A stretch of DNA of 64,000 nt from Saxidomus purpurata (Eukaryota; Mollusca; Bivalvia; Venerida; Veneridae), in NCBI GenBank assembly GCA_022818135.1, contig JAFMSR010000019.1:32713863-32777862 (forward strand), in the 5' to 3' direction. Made by a program: the position numbers and the translations under genes. Position 1 is the stretch's first letter, and each line of letters begins with the position of its first letter. Below the pieces are notes generated by a model. It searched no databases and was not told the DNA's origin. It worked only from the letters and a program-made list of their open reading frames with translations. Below, one piece after another: positions 54,700 to 64,000 of the stretch.

Positions 54700-55122
54700 T
54701 TAAAGAGACGTAACCCTATAACTAATGTCAAACTTAATAACCACGCCACATAAATGTCTAAGTGTGTATCTGTAGAGTCTACTTTTACAGTCAGCCATGA
54801 CGGGAAGAAACGTGATGTAGTAGGCTTTTGCCTCTATCCTGGAAATAGAATAAAATCCCATGAGCACAGGAATAGTAAAAGATATGTAATTGTCTTCAGA
54901 ATTATGATTATATGGGAGTGCATGTATGGCTTTCTTAAGAGCTCTGAAATACGTGACCTGATTCGTTGAAATCCAAAGCAGAAAGAAGACACTAACTGCG
55001 TCTATATAGATGAAGTCAAACCAACATGCCCCCAAGAGTTGTCTCCCCTCTTTGTCTCCAGATGAAGTCATTAAGTAGTTTAAGGCAAGCCTTATACGTA
55101 CGAAGTTAATTCCAATTCTCAA
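54700..55122 (-). CDS. unknown ORF conserved in both duplicates (copy B)
   Basis: Counterpart of 43680-44078. The shared region starts at the ATG near 55071; the frame is open further upstream to 55122. It lacks nine residues (27 nt) after VMAD. No recognised family. Confidence 0.3.
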   Translation of the reverse strand: MRIGINFVRIRLALNYLMTSSGDKEGRQLLGACWFDFIYIDAVSVFFLLWISTNQVTYFRALKKAIHALPYNHNSEDNYISFTIPVLMGFYSISRIEAKAYYITFLPVMADCKSRLYRYTLRHLCGVVIKFDISYRVTSL

Positions 55123-55463
55123 TAGTTTTGTTAGAACTGGTCTTGAAATTTTCCAACCTGGAATCCAAATAAGTCATGACTAACCCGTACATTCTGACTA
55201 TAATCAAGATCAAGGGAAATCTATTTTAAAAAACTGTAAATTCTAACAGCATTTTTAATTAGCTACTCACGTTACTCGGGTAGAGAACTTGTGCATGCAC
55301 AGTGGAAGAACTTGACCTTATTTCCGAACGTATCGCGTAGGTATCGAGTTGTCTTTTTTTCAACTTTCGCATTTCAACAAATAGAGCTTTAGTTTGACTA
55401 AGTAATCAAAACTTGACGATTTATATAACATGTTCATGATTTTCTATGACAATTTAATTAAAC

Positions 55464-55963
55464 NNNNNNNNNNNNNNNNNNNNNNNNNNNNNNNNNNNNN
55501 NNNNNNNNNNNNNNNNNNNNNNNNNNNNNNNNNNNNNNNNNNNNNNNNNNNNNNNNNNNNNNNNNNNNNNNNNNNNNNNNNNNNNNNNNNNNNNNNNNNN
55601 NNNNNNNNNNNNNNNNNNNNNNNNNNNNNNNNNNNNNNNNNNNNNNNNNNNNNNNNNNNNNNNNNNNNNNNNNNNNNNNNNNNNNNNNNNNNNNNNNNNN
55701 NNNNNNNNNNNNNNNNNNNNNNNNNNNNNNNNNNNNNNNNNNNNNNNNNNNNNNNNNNNNNNNNNNNNNNNNNNNNNNNNNNNNNNNNNNNNNNNNNNNN
55801 NNNNNNNNNNNNNNNNNNNNNNNNNNNNNNNNNNNNNNNNNNNNNNNNNNNNNNNNNNNNNNNNNNNNNNNNNNNNNNNNNNNNNNNNNNNNNNNNNNNN
55901 NNNNNNNNNNNNNNNNNNNNNNNNNNNNNNNNNNNNNNNNNNNNNNNNNNNNNNNNNNNNNNN
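55464..55963. other. assembly gap of exactly 500 N
   Basis: Joins the end of duplication copy B to the interior of a satellite-bearing Helitron-like element. It probably hides the remaining exons of the mucin/SEA gene, including the third exon of its second SEA domain. Confidence 0.98.
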
Positions 55964-56778
55964 CTGTTGATTGTAGACACATACTTTGAGTTTCAAGTCA
56001 ATACCTTTGATAGTATTCAAGATATTTGAATTTATAAAAATATAACAAAAAAATCTACGTTAAAAAGGGGCATAAATCTGTCAAAAATCAAAACGGAGTT
56101 ATGAGGATTGTTTCCTCATGTGAAGATGCTGATGGTAAAGATATCTTTTGAGTTTCAAGTCAATACCTTTGATAATTTGCAAGATATTTTAATTTATAAA
56201 AAACTTTAACCAAAAATTCTAAGTTAAAAAGGGGCATAAATCTGTCAAAAATCAAAACAGAGTTATGGGGATTGTTTCTTCAGGTGTAGATGTTGATGGT
56301 AAACATACAGTTTGAGTTTCAAGTCAATACCTTTGATAGTATTCAGGATATTTGACTTTATTAAAAACTTTAACAAAAAAATCTAAGTTAAAAAGGGGCA
56401 TAAATCTGTCAAAAATCAAAACAGAGTTATGAGGATTGTTTCCTCAGGTGTAGATGTTGATGGTAAAGATATATTTTGAGTTTCAAGCCAATACCTTTGA
56501 TAATATGCAAGATATTTGAATTTATAAAAAACTTTAACCAAAAATGCTAAGTTAAAAAGGGGCATAAATCTGTCAAAAATCAAAACAGAGTTATGGGGAT
56601 TGTTTCCTCAGGTGTAGATGTTGATGGTAAAGATATATTTTGAGTTTCAAGTCAATACCTTTGATAGTATTTAAGATATTTGACTTTATTAAAAACTTTA
56701 ACCAACGCAGACGCCGACGCCGACGCCGACGCCGGGGCGAGTGCAATAGTCTCCTTATTCTTCGAATAGTCGAGCTAA
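55964..56778 (+). mobile_element. Helitron-like element with ~164 bp satellite array (3' end)
   Basis: Four-plus tandem monomers of about 164 bp (TTTGAGTTTCAAGTCAATAC recurs near 55985, 56147, 56311, 56475, 56639; AAAAAGGGGCATAAATCTGT in each). A (GACGCC)n stretch follows, then the hairpin TATTCTTCGAATA and the terminus CTAA (CTRR type) at 56775-56778. This fits a bivalve non-autonomous Helitron carrying a BIV160-like satellite. The 5' end is in the gap. The Arg-run ORF here is a by-product. Confidence 0.75.
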
Positions 56779-56789
56779 AAATAATTTAC

Positions 56790-56857
56790 CTGAAGCTCAT
56801 CTGCTTGATACCTATATATTTTCCTTTCAATTCATCATTGTCTAAAGCTCTTTTGAT
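56790..56857 (-). CDS. mucin/SEA gene exon: middle of SEA domain 2
   Basis: 68 nt, phase 0 to 2. Encodes IKRALDNDELKGKYIGIKQM then SF(R). Acceptor TTTCAG, donor CAG|GTAAAT. The Helitron terminus lies 11 bp beyond the donor. Confidence 0.8.
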
Positions 56858-59800
56858 CTGAAATGAATACAATTTTGTCTGAGATATATGAAATAATCAT
56901 GTATTTTGAATTACTTGTTAATTAGGGTGTCTGGCAATACTTGTTACGCTCCGGACAAATATGGACGGCCGTCCGCATATTTTTACCCTTAAGTGGTATT
57001 TTCCATTGTATGTGATTGACTCCCAGTTACAACTTAGCTCTAAAGTACATTGATGTAAATGTCCACCCTTCACCTCGTAACCCTAAACCTTGGATGGAAT
57101 AAGTGACCACGGAATAAACGAATGTGCATTCGGACAGTCGAACGGACGTGCAAAGCTGCGACTTTATGATCCGTGAGGCCAAGAAGCCAATGAATTGCAT
57201 TTATAAAAAGCCAAAGAGTATTAACACCACAAACTTAAATGCTTTCACTACAATACATTACCTGTTGTTCCACATCAGCTTTCAGTGTCTTGAACGCATC
57301 TGTGTTGTTATTTTCTAATTCACTAGACCAAACCGCACCGCCTGAAATGGTAAACCGTCCTGGTATATCGTAAATGCCTGGAACCGGTGTAGATGATGGT
57401 GTCACGGTACTTGTAGGTGTCACTGTCACAGACGATGTGGGCTCTATACTTGTTGAAGCTGAAGTTGTAGTTACTGAGGATGTTTGTATTGATGCGGTTG
57501 TGACAACTGGTGTTGATGTGACAACTGGTGTTGATGTTGTAACTACAGGTGTTGAAGTTGTTGAAACTACAGGTGTTGTTGTGACAATAGGTGTTGACGT
57601 TGTGGCCACAGGGGTTGTTGTTGTGACTACTGGTGTTGATGTGACAACTGGTGTTGAAGTTGTTGTAACTACAGGTGTTAATGTTGTTGTATCAACTGGT
57701 GTTGATGCTGTCACTACAGGTGTTGATGTTGTTGTGACAACTGGTGTTGATGTTGTAACTACATGTGTTGATGTTGCTGTGACAACTGGTGTTGATGTTG
57801 TAACTACAGGTGTTGATGTTGTTGTGTCAACTGGTGTTGATGTTGTAACTACAGGTGTTGTTGTTGTAACTTCAGGTGTTGACGTTGCTGGCACAGGGGT
57901 TGATGTTGTATCCACTGGCGTTGACGAAGTGACTGCAATTGTTGATGTTACGATAACAGATGAAGATGTTGTGACAACTAAGGTTGACGTTGTGACAGCA
58001 GGTGTTGATGTAGTGACTTCAGACGTAGACGATGTGACTACAGGTGTCGACGTATCTGCAAGCGTTGACGATGTGAATTCAGGTGTTGATGTTAAAACTA
58101 CAGGCGTTGACGTAGTGATCACATCTGTTGACGTTGTTACAGGTGTTGATGTGGCTTTAGGCGTTGATGTCACAACGTCAAGAGTTGACGTTGTGGTTAC
58201 TTGCGTTGATGTTACGGCTACAGGTGTTGATGATGTGACCGTAGGCGTTGATGTGACGGCTTGTGATGACGTGGTGGGTACAGGCGTTGATGTGGCTTCA
58301 GTGGTTGACGTTATAATTACAGGCGATGATGTTGTGGCTACTGGCGTTGATGTTGTGACCCCAGTCGTTGATGTGACATCAGGTGTTGACGTAGTGTCTA
58401 CTGGCGTTGACGTTGTGACTACAGGCGTCGACGTTACAAATACAGGTGTTGATGTCGTCACCATGGGAGTTGAAGTTTCCTTCGCTGAAGTTGATGAAGT
58501 AAAAGTTGGTACTGATGTTGTCAGTTCTGTCGATGACGTTACAACTGCTGCTGAAGTTGTAACTACTTGTGTAGATGTGGATGCAACGGTTTCTGATGTT
58601 GTGACTTCTGCTGTTGACGTAGTAATTGCCGATTTTGATGGTGTCGAAGTTGTGACAACAGGTACTGAAGTTGTGATCATTGGAGTTGATGTTGTAACTA
58701 ATGGAGTTGAAGTTGTGACCATTTGAGTTGATGAAAATATCAGTGAGGTTGACGTTGTTGACGCAGAAACTGAAGTTGAATCCCCTAGTTCAGAGGTTGT
58801 GACAACGGGTACTGATGTTGTTTCAACTGGTGTTGATGAAGTGACCACTGGTGTTGATGTTATGGCAACTGGTGTTGATGATGTGACCACTGGTGTTGAT
58901 GTTATGGCAACTGGTATTGATGATGTGTCCACTGTTGTTGAGGAAGTGATCACTGGTGTTGAGGTTGTTGCTACCAGCGTTGACGTTGTAGACACGTCTG
59001 TTGTGGTTGGTAAAACTGATGTAGACGTCTCACCCACGGGTGTTGATGTTGTTACCATCGGCGTTGATGAAACTTCAACTGTTGTTGACGTAGAAACCAC
59101 TGGCGCTGAACTAGTAACCACTGATGTTACTACAGGTGTTGATGTTTCCTCCACAGGTGTTGACGACGTTACCACAGGTGTTGAAGATGTTTCCATTTGT
59201 TGTGATGATGTTGCAAATGAAGATGAGGTACTTACAACAGCAGAAGAAGTGATAACTGGTGTTGATGATGTCGATGTCAGTCTTGATGTGGATGTTGTTA
59301 TCTCAGGCATTGATGAAGTTAACATTGGTGTTGACGAAGTAACCACTTGTGTTGATGTTGTTACTGCAGGTGTTGACACAGTGTCAACAGGTGATGATGT
59401 GGTTACTGTTGGTGTCGACGTTATTTCAACAGGTGACGATGTGGATTCCGCTGATGTCGACTTTGTAAACATAGGCGTTGACGTTATTTCTACAGACGTT
59501 GATGGAGTGACCACTGGCGTTGATGACGTGATCACTTGATCAGACGTCGAGATGGCTGGCGTTGATGCGGTATCCACTGGTAATGATGACGTGATGACAG
59601 ATGTTGTTGCTGTTTCTACTGATGTTGATGCTGTCACAACTGGTGTTGAGCTCATTGAGGTTGTAGATACTGAAAATGACGTCGTAAGTATTGTAAACGA
59701 CGGTGTTAGAGATGCTGTTTCAGTTGCAGAAATCACTGACGACGTGGTAACTGGACCAGGCAGTACTGAAATATGAAAAAGTTATTCACTACAGTTTGGA

Positions 59801-62800
59801 ACAGAAATGAAATATGTACAAAAGTACAATTGACGAAATGTGTGTATGCGTACTGCTTGTCTGGCCCAGTGGATGCAGATTTGAACTAAGGTCGAGTCCA
59901 GAGTAATGAGCACCGAGTTACGTACATGTATGAAATTTCCCTAAAGTACAACATTTAATTTGGAAGCCAGATTCAAACTTTTTCTTCTGTTATGATATAT
60001 GGTATCGTCAATCGTTCTTGAAAAATAAAAGGACTAATCATCTTTGAGTGTATGCGGTTTATAGCTTCGCATCAGAACTCAACAGCATTGTTTATTAGAC
60101 GATGAACACCGCTGTTACATGTATCTCGATAAATAATGACCAAATATTACAAAAAGTTGTATAAATGCATAGCGTTCTATTCTACCCGGATAACCCCATC
60201 TTACTTACCCTCGTTTGAAACACTGTCTTCATCTATTACAAAGTCTCCTGTATTATTATTTCTAGCTGCATTCTTCACAGCATTATTTAGTACATCGGAC
60301 GTTAATGTTTCATTTGCATCTTCTTCCATACTTGCATCATAGTTGGCTATGACACTACCTTCTCTGAAAGGTTAAATCAACATACTGAATACTAAGCAAT
60401 TAATTACAGCTGTTCTGAAAGGTTAAATCAACATACTGAATACTAAAGCAATTAATTACAGCTGTTCTGAAAGGTTAAATCAACATACTGAATACAAAAG
60501 CAATTAATTACAGCTGTTCTGAAAGGTTAAATCAACATATTGAATACAAAAGCAATTAATTAAAGCTGTTCTGAAAGGTTAAATCAACATACTGAATACA
60601 AAAGCAATTAATTACAGCTGTGTCAATTCTCATCGCAATAAAGTACAAGCCACAACAGATGTACAGAAAACTCCGTATATAACGAATCTAGGATATAGTG
60701 AAATTCCGGATATAAGGAAAAACAAATCTGGGCCTGATTTTTTTTATCTCTATATGATATGAAAACGCTTTATGGATATAATACCAGTAAACTCCGGATG
60801 TAAGGACACTTTTTTTCTGGGCTCGATTTGTGTCACCCTTTTTTACGGATATAACGAACAAATTATAAATGGCCCTAATGAGTTCGTTATATAGGAAGTT
60901 AACTATCTTAATTTGTCACTTTATATTAAAAGTAGCTTTATTAAGAAGACGCAATTTTATGCATCTTTTGGTAAGCTTCTTGACTCAATGAGACAGCATA
61001 ACGTATGAATATCAATACAGTAAACTCCGTTTATTACGAACTCCTTGGGAACATTAATTTTTTTCCTAATATCCGGAGTTAGTAATATCCATATAAAATA
61101 TTCCTTTAAAATAAAGAAACAAAACTCGGGCGCAGAAAAGATGTTCCTTATATCTGAAAGTTCACTATATCCAGAGTGGTTATATCGAGATTGACTGTAC
61201 ATCATTTATGACAAAATTACTGACAAGTCAGTTTTAGCTTTAAGGTGAAGAGACCTACAAATAACGCTTACAATGATTTACTGCAACTTAATGCAAATCG
61301 TGTTTAAACAGGCGAATTGTCCATCCTCCGTAAGACATAAAGAGTTGGCTCGAATCCATGACTCTCAGTCCATAAGATATTATATCAGTTCAAGACAGCG
61401 GCTTAAACCACTTTACTGTGAAAGCGGGTCAATTTCTAAAATACAAATTGAATTATTCTATGTTATTGCTACATTATTCTTCATAACACTGTCCGATATT
61501 TTTAATTATTTTTACGAATCTTCGCCGTTAGAACAGCTTCTTTGAATAGTTTATGACATGATGTTTCTTTATATTAGAAGGGCCGACGAAATACTCACGT
61601 AAATGTAACATCGAGCAGCGCCTTGAACTTGGACCTCAATTCAGCAAATGCTTCTCTTAGCTGCAAAAAACAACAACAGAAAACACTGTCACTTATTTCA
61701 AATTCTGGCTTTTTATACAACATCATAACGCTTAATATCAATATTTTTTATTTTAAATGAGTTTTGCTTGTATAAAGGGCACACTAATACCTGGTGTCAC
61801 ATTTAGACAACATTTTTATTTAATCGCTATAGCCTGAGACATTTTTCATTGAATATCGATAGTTGTTTATCAAACAGGTTCTCGCTAAATGTTTAAAAAA
61901 TAACTGTAAAACACACATATAAAAGAATATTCTACATACCGCGACAGTTAACTGTTCTTTGAGCGTTAAATATCTACTGGAAGTTTTGTCGTTCAATTCT
62001 GGGTACCAAGTTGCTCCGCCAGTGATACGCACATTTCCTCTTACACGCACTGTTCTAGCAGGTGCCGGTGTTGTTGTCGTCATGACCGTTGTAGTAGACG
62101 GTGTTGACGATGAGGTTGGAGTTGGACTCGGTGTTGCAACAGGTGAAGTAGAGGTTGGTGTGACCGATACTTCCGATGATGTAGCCGTTGGTGTGACCGA
62201 TACTTCAGAAGATGTTGGGGTGGGAGTCACTGATACTTCCGAAGATGTAGGCGTTTGTGTCACCGATACTTCCAATGATGTAGGCGTTGATGTCACTGAT
62301 ACTTCCGAAGATGTAGGCGTTGGCGTCACCGATACTTCCGAAGATATAGAGGTTGATGTCACCGATACTTCCGAAGATGTAGGGGTTTGTGTCACCGATG
62401 CTTCAGAAGATGTAGAGGTTGGCGTCACTGATACTGTCGAAGATGTGGAGGTTGGTGACACCGATACTTCCGAAGATGTAGTCGTTGGTGATACTACCAA
62501 TGTATCTGTTGATACAGATGACGTCACTACTGTCGACGATTGGTCTGAAATATAGCTGAACATTATCAAATTCATGCATCATAATAATGCACATACAATT
62601 TCTTAAGCATGCATTAGAATTAGTGTAATATGTAAGATTATAGTATTATTTTTGACGCTAACCATACGGAACTGGCTACAACTAGAATCTGCTATCAAAA
62701 TACATATTAGTTGCGCATATGCATTACTATAGATTACATTCAAGTCATATACAATATCATTTCAGTTGTCGTAAACCACCCGGTAGTAGTATCACATGTT

Positions 62801-64000
62801 TTACTGGACACCCCCTGCATCAACAATACGTCCTATACGATATGTTGGACTATGAACATGCAGTGTGAATTAAAACTGTAAAATTTACCTTCAGTTGCTT
62901 AATATGTTAGCATTAGTGTATATACTGGCATATTATTAAATGATAACGCATGCTATTTAAAGCATCATTATTTCTATCATAAGTTATGTTTTAAGTGTCT
63001 TATGTTTTAATTATTTTAAAGATGTGATAAATAAAGTCCTTGAAGAAGTATAGACATGCTCGTATTTTAATAAAAAGCTAGAAGTTAAAACCTCTAGAAA
63101 AGCTGTTATACTGCCAATATATTAATATCTACAACTCTGCACACGTTATTATATTTGCGAGGTGTACACAAACCCACCGTGACAATATCAAGGTGCTGTT
63201 GGTCAACCATTGTGCACACTGAGAAAGTGGTTAGTGCGGTAGTTTCTGAACTTAACTTTTGTGCAAAGGGATAAACAAAAAGTAAAAATAAAAAATAAAC
63301 GAATGAAATCCGTAGTCTTGCAAGAAAAATGAGGTACCTGATGGAGAAGTGGTCATAGACACTGTAGAAATCGGTGAGGTGAAATCTGATGTTGAAGTTA
63401 TTATCTCTGTTGATGATGTCATCACTGATGTCGAAGATGTGACATCATGTGATGAAGTGACCACGGGCGTTGATGATGTTGCCCCTGGTGTTGAGCTTAT
63501 CTCTGGTGTTGATGTCATGACTGGTGTTGACGATATTTCCTCAGCTGTTGATGTTGTTATCTCTTGTGTTGATGTTAACACTGGTGTTGACGATGCTACG
63601 TCAGATGTTGATGCTGTGACTTCTGATGTTGACGTAATGACTGATGTTGAAGTGACATCTAGCGTTGACGATGTTGTAACAGCTGTTGATGTTGTTATCA
63701 TTGGTGTTGACGATGTTACCTCAGATGTTGTTTTCATGACCTCTGATGTGGATGTTATCACTGGTGTTGTTGTAGTGACCTCTGGTGTTGACGATATTAC
63801 CTCAAGTGTTGATGCTGTGACCCCTGTTGTTGACGATGTTACTTCTGACGTTGATGTTGTGACCTCTGGTGTTGTCGTTACCACAGGTGTTGACGATATT
63901 ACATCTGTTGTTGATGTTGTTACCTCTCGTGTTGATGTTGTAAACTCTGATGTTGAAATAACAGGAGTTGAGCTTGAAACCTCCGACGTTGATGATGTAA
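56790..64000 (-). CDS. mucin-like / SEA-domain gene, partial at both ends
   Basis: Exons in order of transcription: 63338-64000 (open at the window edge), 61940-62544, 61599-61660, 60209-60363, 57262-59765, 56790-56857. All junctions agree in phase. Long Ser/Thr/Pro repeats (8-residue TSTPVVTT type, 11-residue TPTSSEVSV type) suit dense O-glycosylation. Each mucin exon bar the first ends in the start of a SEA domain (RGNVRITGGATWYPELND; GRFTISGGAVWSSELENN). SEA 1 is complete over three exons and has EGSVI at the autoproteolysis position (G|S). SEA 2 lacks its last exon, probably in the gap. The family includes membrane mucins and secreted mucus proteins; the anchoring part is not seen. Confidence 0.87.
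56858..57261. other. intron between SEA 2 exons
   Basis: 404 bp with nothing recognisable. Confidence 0.6.
57262..59765 (-). CDS. mucin/SEA gene exon: giant S/T/P repeat plus start of SEA domain 2
   Basis: 2504 nt, phase 1 to 0. Acceptor ATTTCAG, donor CAG|GTAATG. About 780 residues of degenerate 24-bp/8-residue repeats (S-T-P-V-V-T-T/S-T), then a short linker and GRFTISGGAVWSSELE, the first SEA strand and helix. The repeat keeps open frames on the plus strand as well; these are shadows. Confidence 0.9.
60209..60363 (-). CDS. mucin/SEA gene exon: end of SEA domain 1 with GSV motif
   Basis: 155 nt, phase 2 to 1. Encodes EGSVIANYDASMEEDANETL and on to DFVIDEDSVSNE. GSVI matches the SEA self-cleavage position. 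Donor GAGG|GTAAGT. Its acceptor is the proximal member of the five-copy repeat at 60364-60624. Confidence 0.85.
60364..60624 (-). repeat. 51-52 bp minisatellite carrying five copies of a 3' splice site
   Basis: Five units; each minus-strand unit ends TTGATTTAACCTTTCAG. The AG of the unit ending at 60364 is the acceptor in use. The other four sit at spacings of 51, 52, 52 and 52 bp upstream (60415, 60467, 60519, 60571). Confidence 0.92.
60665..61200. repeat. two 'TATATCCGGAGTT / TTCGTTATA' dispersed repeat copies
   Basis: 60665-60910 and 61010-61200, both with AAACTCCG starts, TTATATC(C/T)-GA blocks and ATATCGAGATTGACTGTA or GTTCGTTATATAGG ends, in the intron between SEA 1 exons 2 and 3. Confidence 0.65.
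61599..61660 (-). CDS. mucin/SEA gene exon: middle of SEA domain 1
   Basis: 62 nt, phase 0 to 2. Encodes LREAFAELRSKFKALLDVTF. Acceptor TTGCAG, donor AC|GTGAGT. Corresponds to 56790-56857 of the second module. Confidence 0.8.
61940..62544 (-). CDS. mucin/SEA gene exon: S/T repeat plus start of SEA domain 1
   Basis: 605 nt, phase 1 to 0. An 11-residue repeat (SSEVSVTPTPT, 33 bp, about nine units), a Thr/Pro linker, then RGNVRITGGATWYPELND. Donor GCG|GTATGT. Confidence 0.88.
62545..63337. other. intron of the mucin/SEA gene
   Basis: 793 bp; no repeat element or extra exon recognised. The flanking exons join in phase 1. Confidence 0.6.
63338..64000 (-). CDS. mucin/SEA gene exon: S/T repeat, continues past the window
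   Basis: Open in one minus frame from the donor CATCAG|GTACCT (phase 1) to the last base of the window. Repeats of the TSTSEVT/SSTPVVT type. No start codon in the window. Confidence 0.85.

Larger units (their letters stand above)
51013..55463. repeat. segmental duplication copy B
   Basis: Collinear with 39825-44471 and cut off by the 500-N gap at 55464, so the true right boundary is unknown. Differences from copy A: short CGGT tract, 27-nt deletion at 54780, scattered substitutions. Confidence 0.9.

Noticed and set aside
56640..56861. 73-codon ORF with a ten-arginine run
   Set aside because: The Arg run is the (GACGCC)n tract of the Helitron end; the frame crosses an exon of the opposite strand.
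57374..59539. Long plus-strand ORFs (450 and 246 codons, Val/Asp/Gly-rich)
   Set aside because: They are antisense to the mucin repeat exon. A 24-bp period keeps several frames open, the composition follows from the complement of Ser/Thr codons, and the minus strand has coherent splice sites and SEA domains.
61959..62555. Plus-strand 198-codon ORF
   Set aside because: Antisense shadow of the 33-bp repeat mucin exon at 61940-62544.

Overview
This is eukaryotic, AT-rich, intron-rich DNA from a mollusc, most likely a bivalve. The grounds are spliced genes with GT-AG introns, a Helitron-like element built on a ~164 bp satellite with the (GACGCC)n / TTATTCTTCGAATA / CTAA end common in bivalve genomes, a bivalve-type 'AAGAGGGCCATGATG' repeat, and secreted lectin, SEA-mucin and PAN genes. 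Two runs of exactly 500 N (4690-5189, 55464-55963) are scaffold joins of unknown true length, so the window is three contigs. All recognised genes lie on the minus strand.

1-16 kb: no gene in the first 2 kb, then a dense mosaic of direct and inverted repeats (2.1-9.3 kb). Around it lie three copies of a small secreted gene that joins a PAN/apple domain to a Link (hyaladherin-type) domain. One copy is intact (two exons, 9403-10450, 205 aa). One is a Link exon with a nonsense codon at a contig end (4450-4689). One is decayed (Link fragment 11111-11237, PAN exon 13195-13545), with a 1.55 kb hAT-like element in its intron. A frameshifted transposase-like remnant follows at 14.5-15.1 kb.

16.3-36.7 kb: one complete 15-exon SLC5-family sodium-coupled solute transporter (670 aa). 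All exon phases agree. Its introns hold an antisense 5'-truncated LINE with an intact RNase H/CCHC ORF (25.3-27.0 kb), MITEs, a SINE-like element and several minisatellites. One minisatellite (34.10-34.47 kb) is built from copies of the exon-2 5' splice site.

37-55.5 kb: a tandem segmental duplication (about 39.8-44.5 and 51.0-55.5 kb). Each copy carries an intronless secreted TSP1-like plus C-type-lectin-domain gene (241 aa) and a conserved ORF of unknown nature. The spacer (44.5-49.2 kb) has only dispersed repeats. The copies differ by microsatellite length, by a palindromic-satellite MITE, and by strong divergence at the lectin C-terminus.

56-64 kb: the 3' part of a mucin/SEA gene that continues past the right edge. 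Giant Ser/Thr/Pro repeat exons alternate with SEA-domain exons in a repeated phase pattern. A Helitron-like end lies 11 bp past one donor site, and a 52-bp tandem repeat multiplies a 3' splice site five times. The last SEA exon and C-terminus are missing, probably in the 55.5-56.0 kb gap or beyond.

The genes do not form a pathway: one transporter sits among secreted or cell-surface recognition and mucus-type genes in a repeat-rich region.
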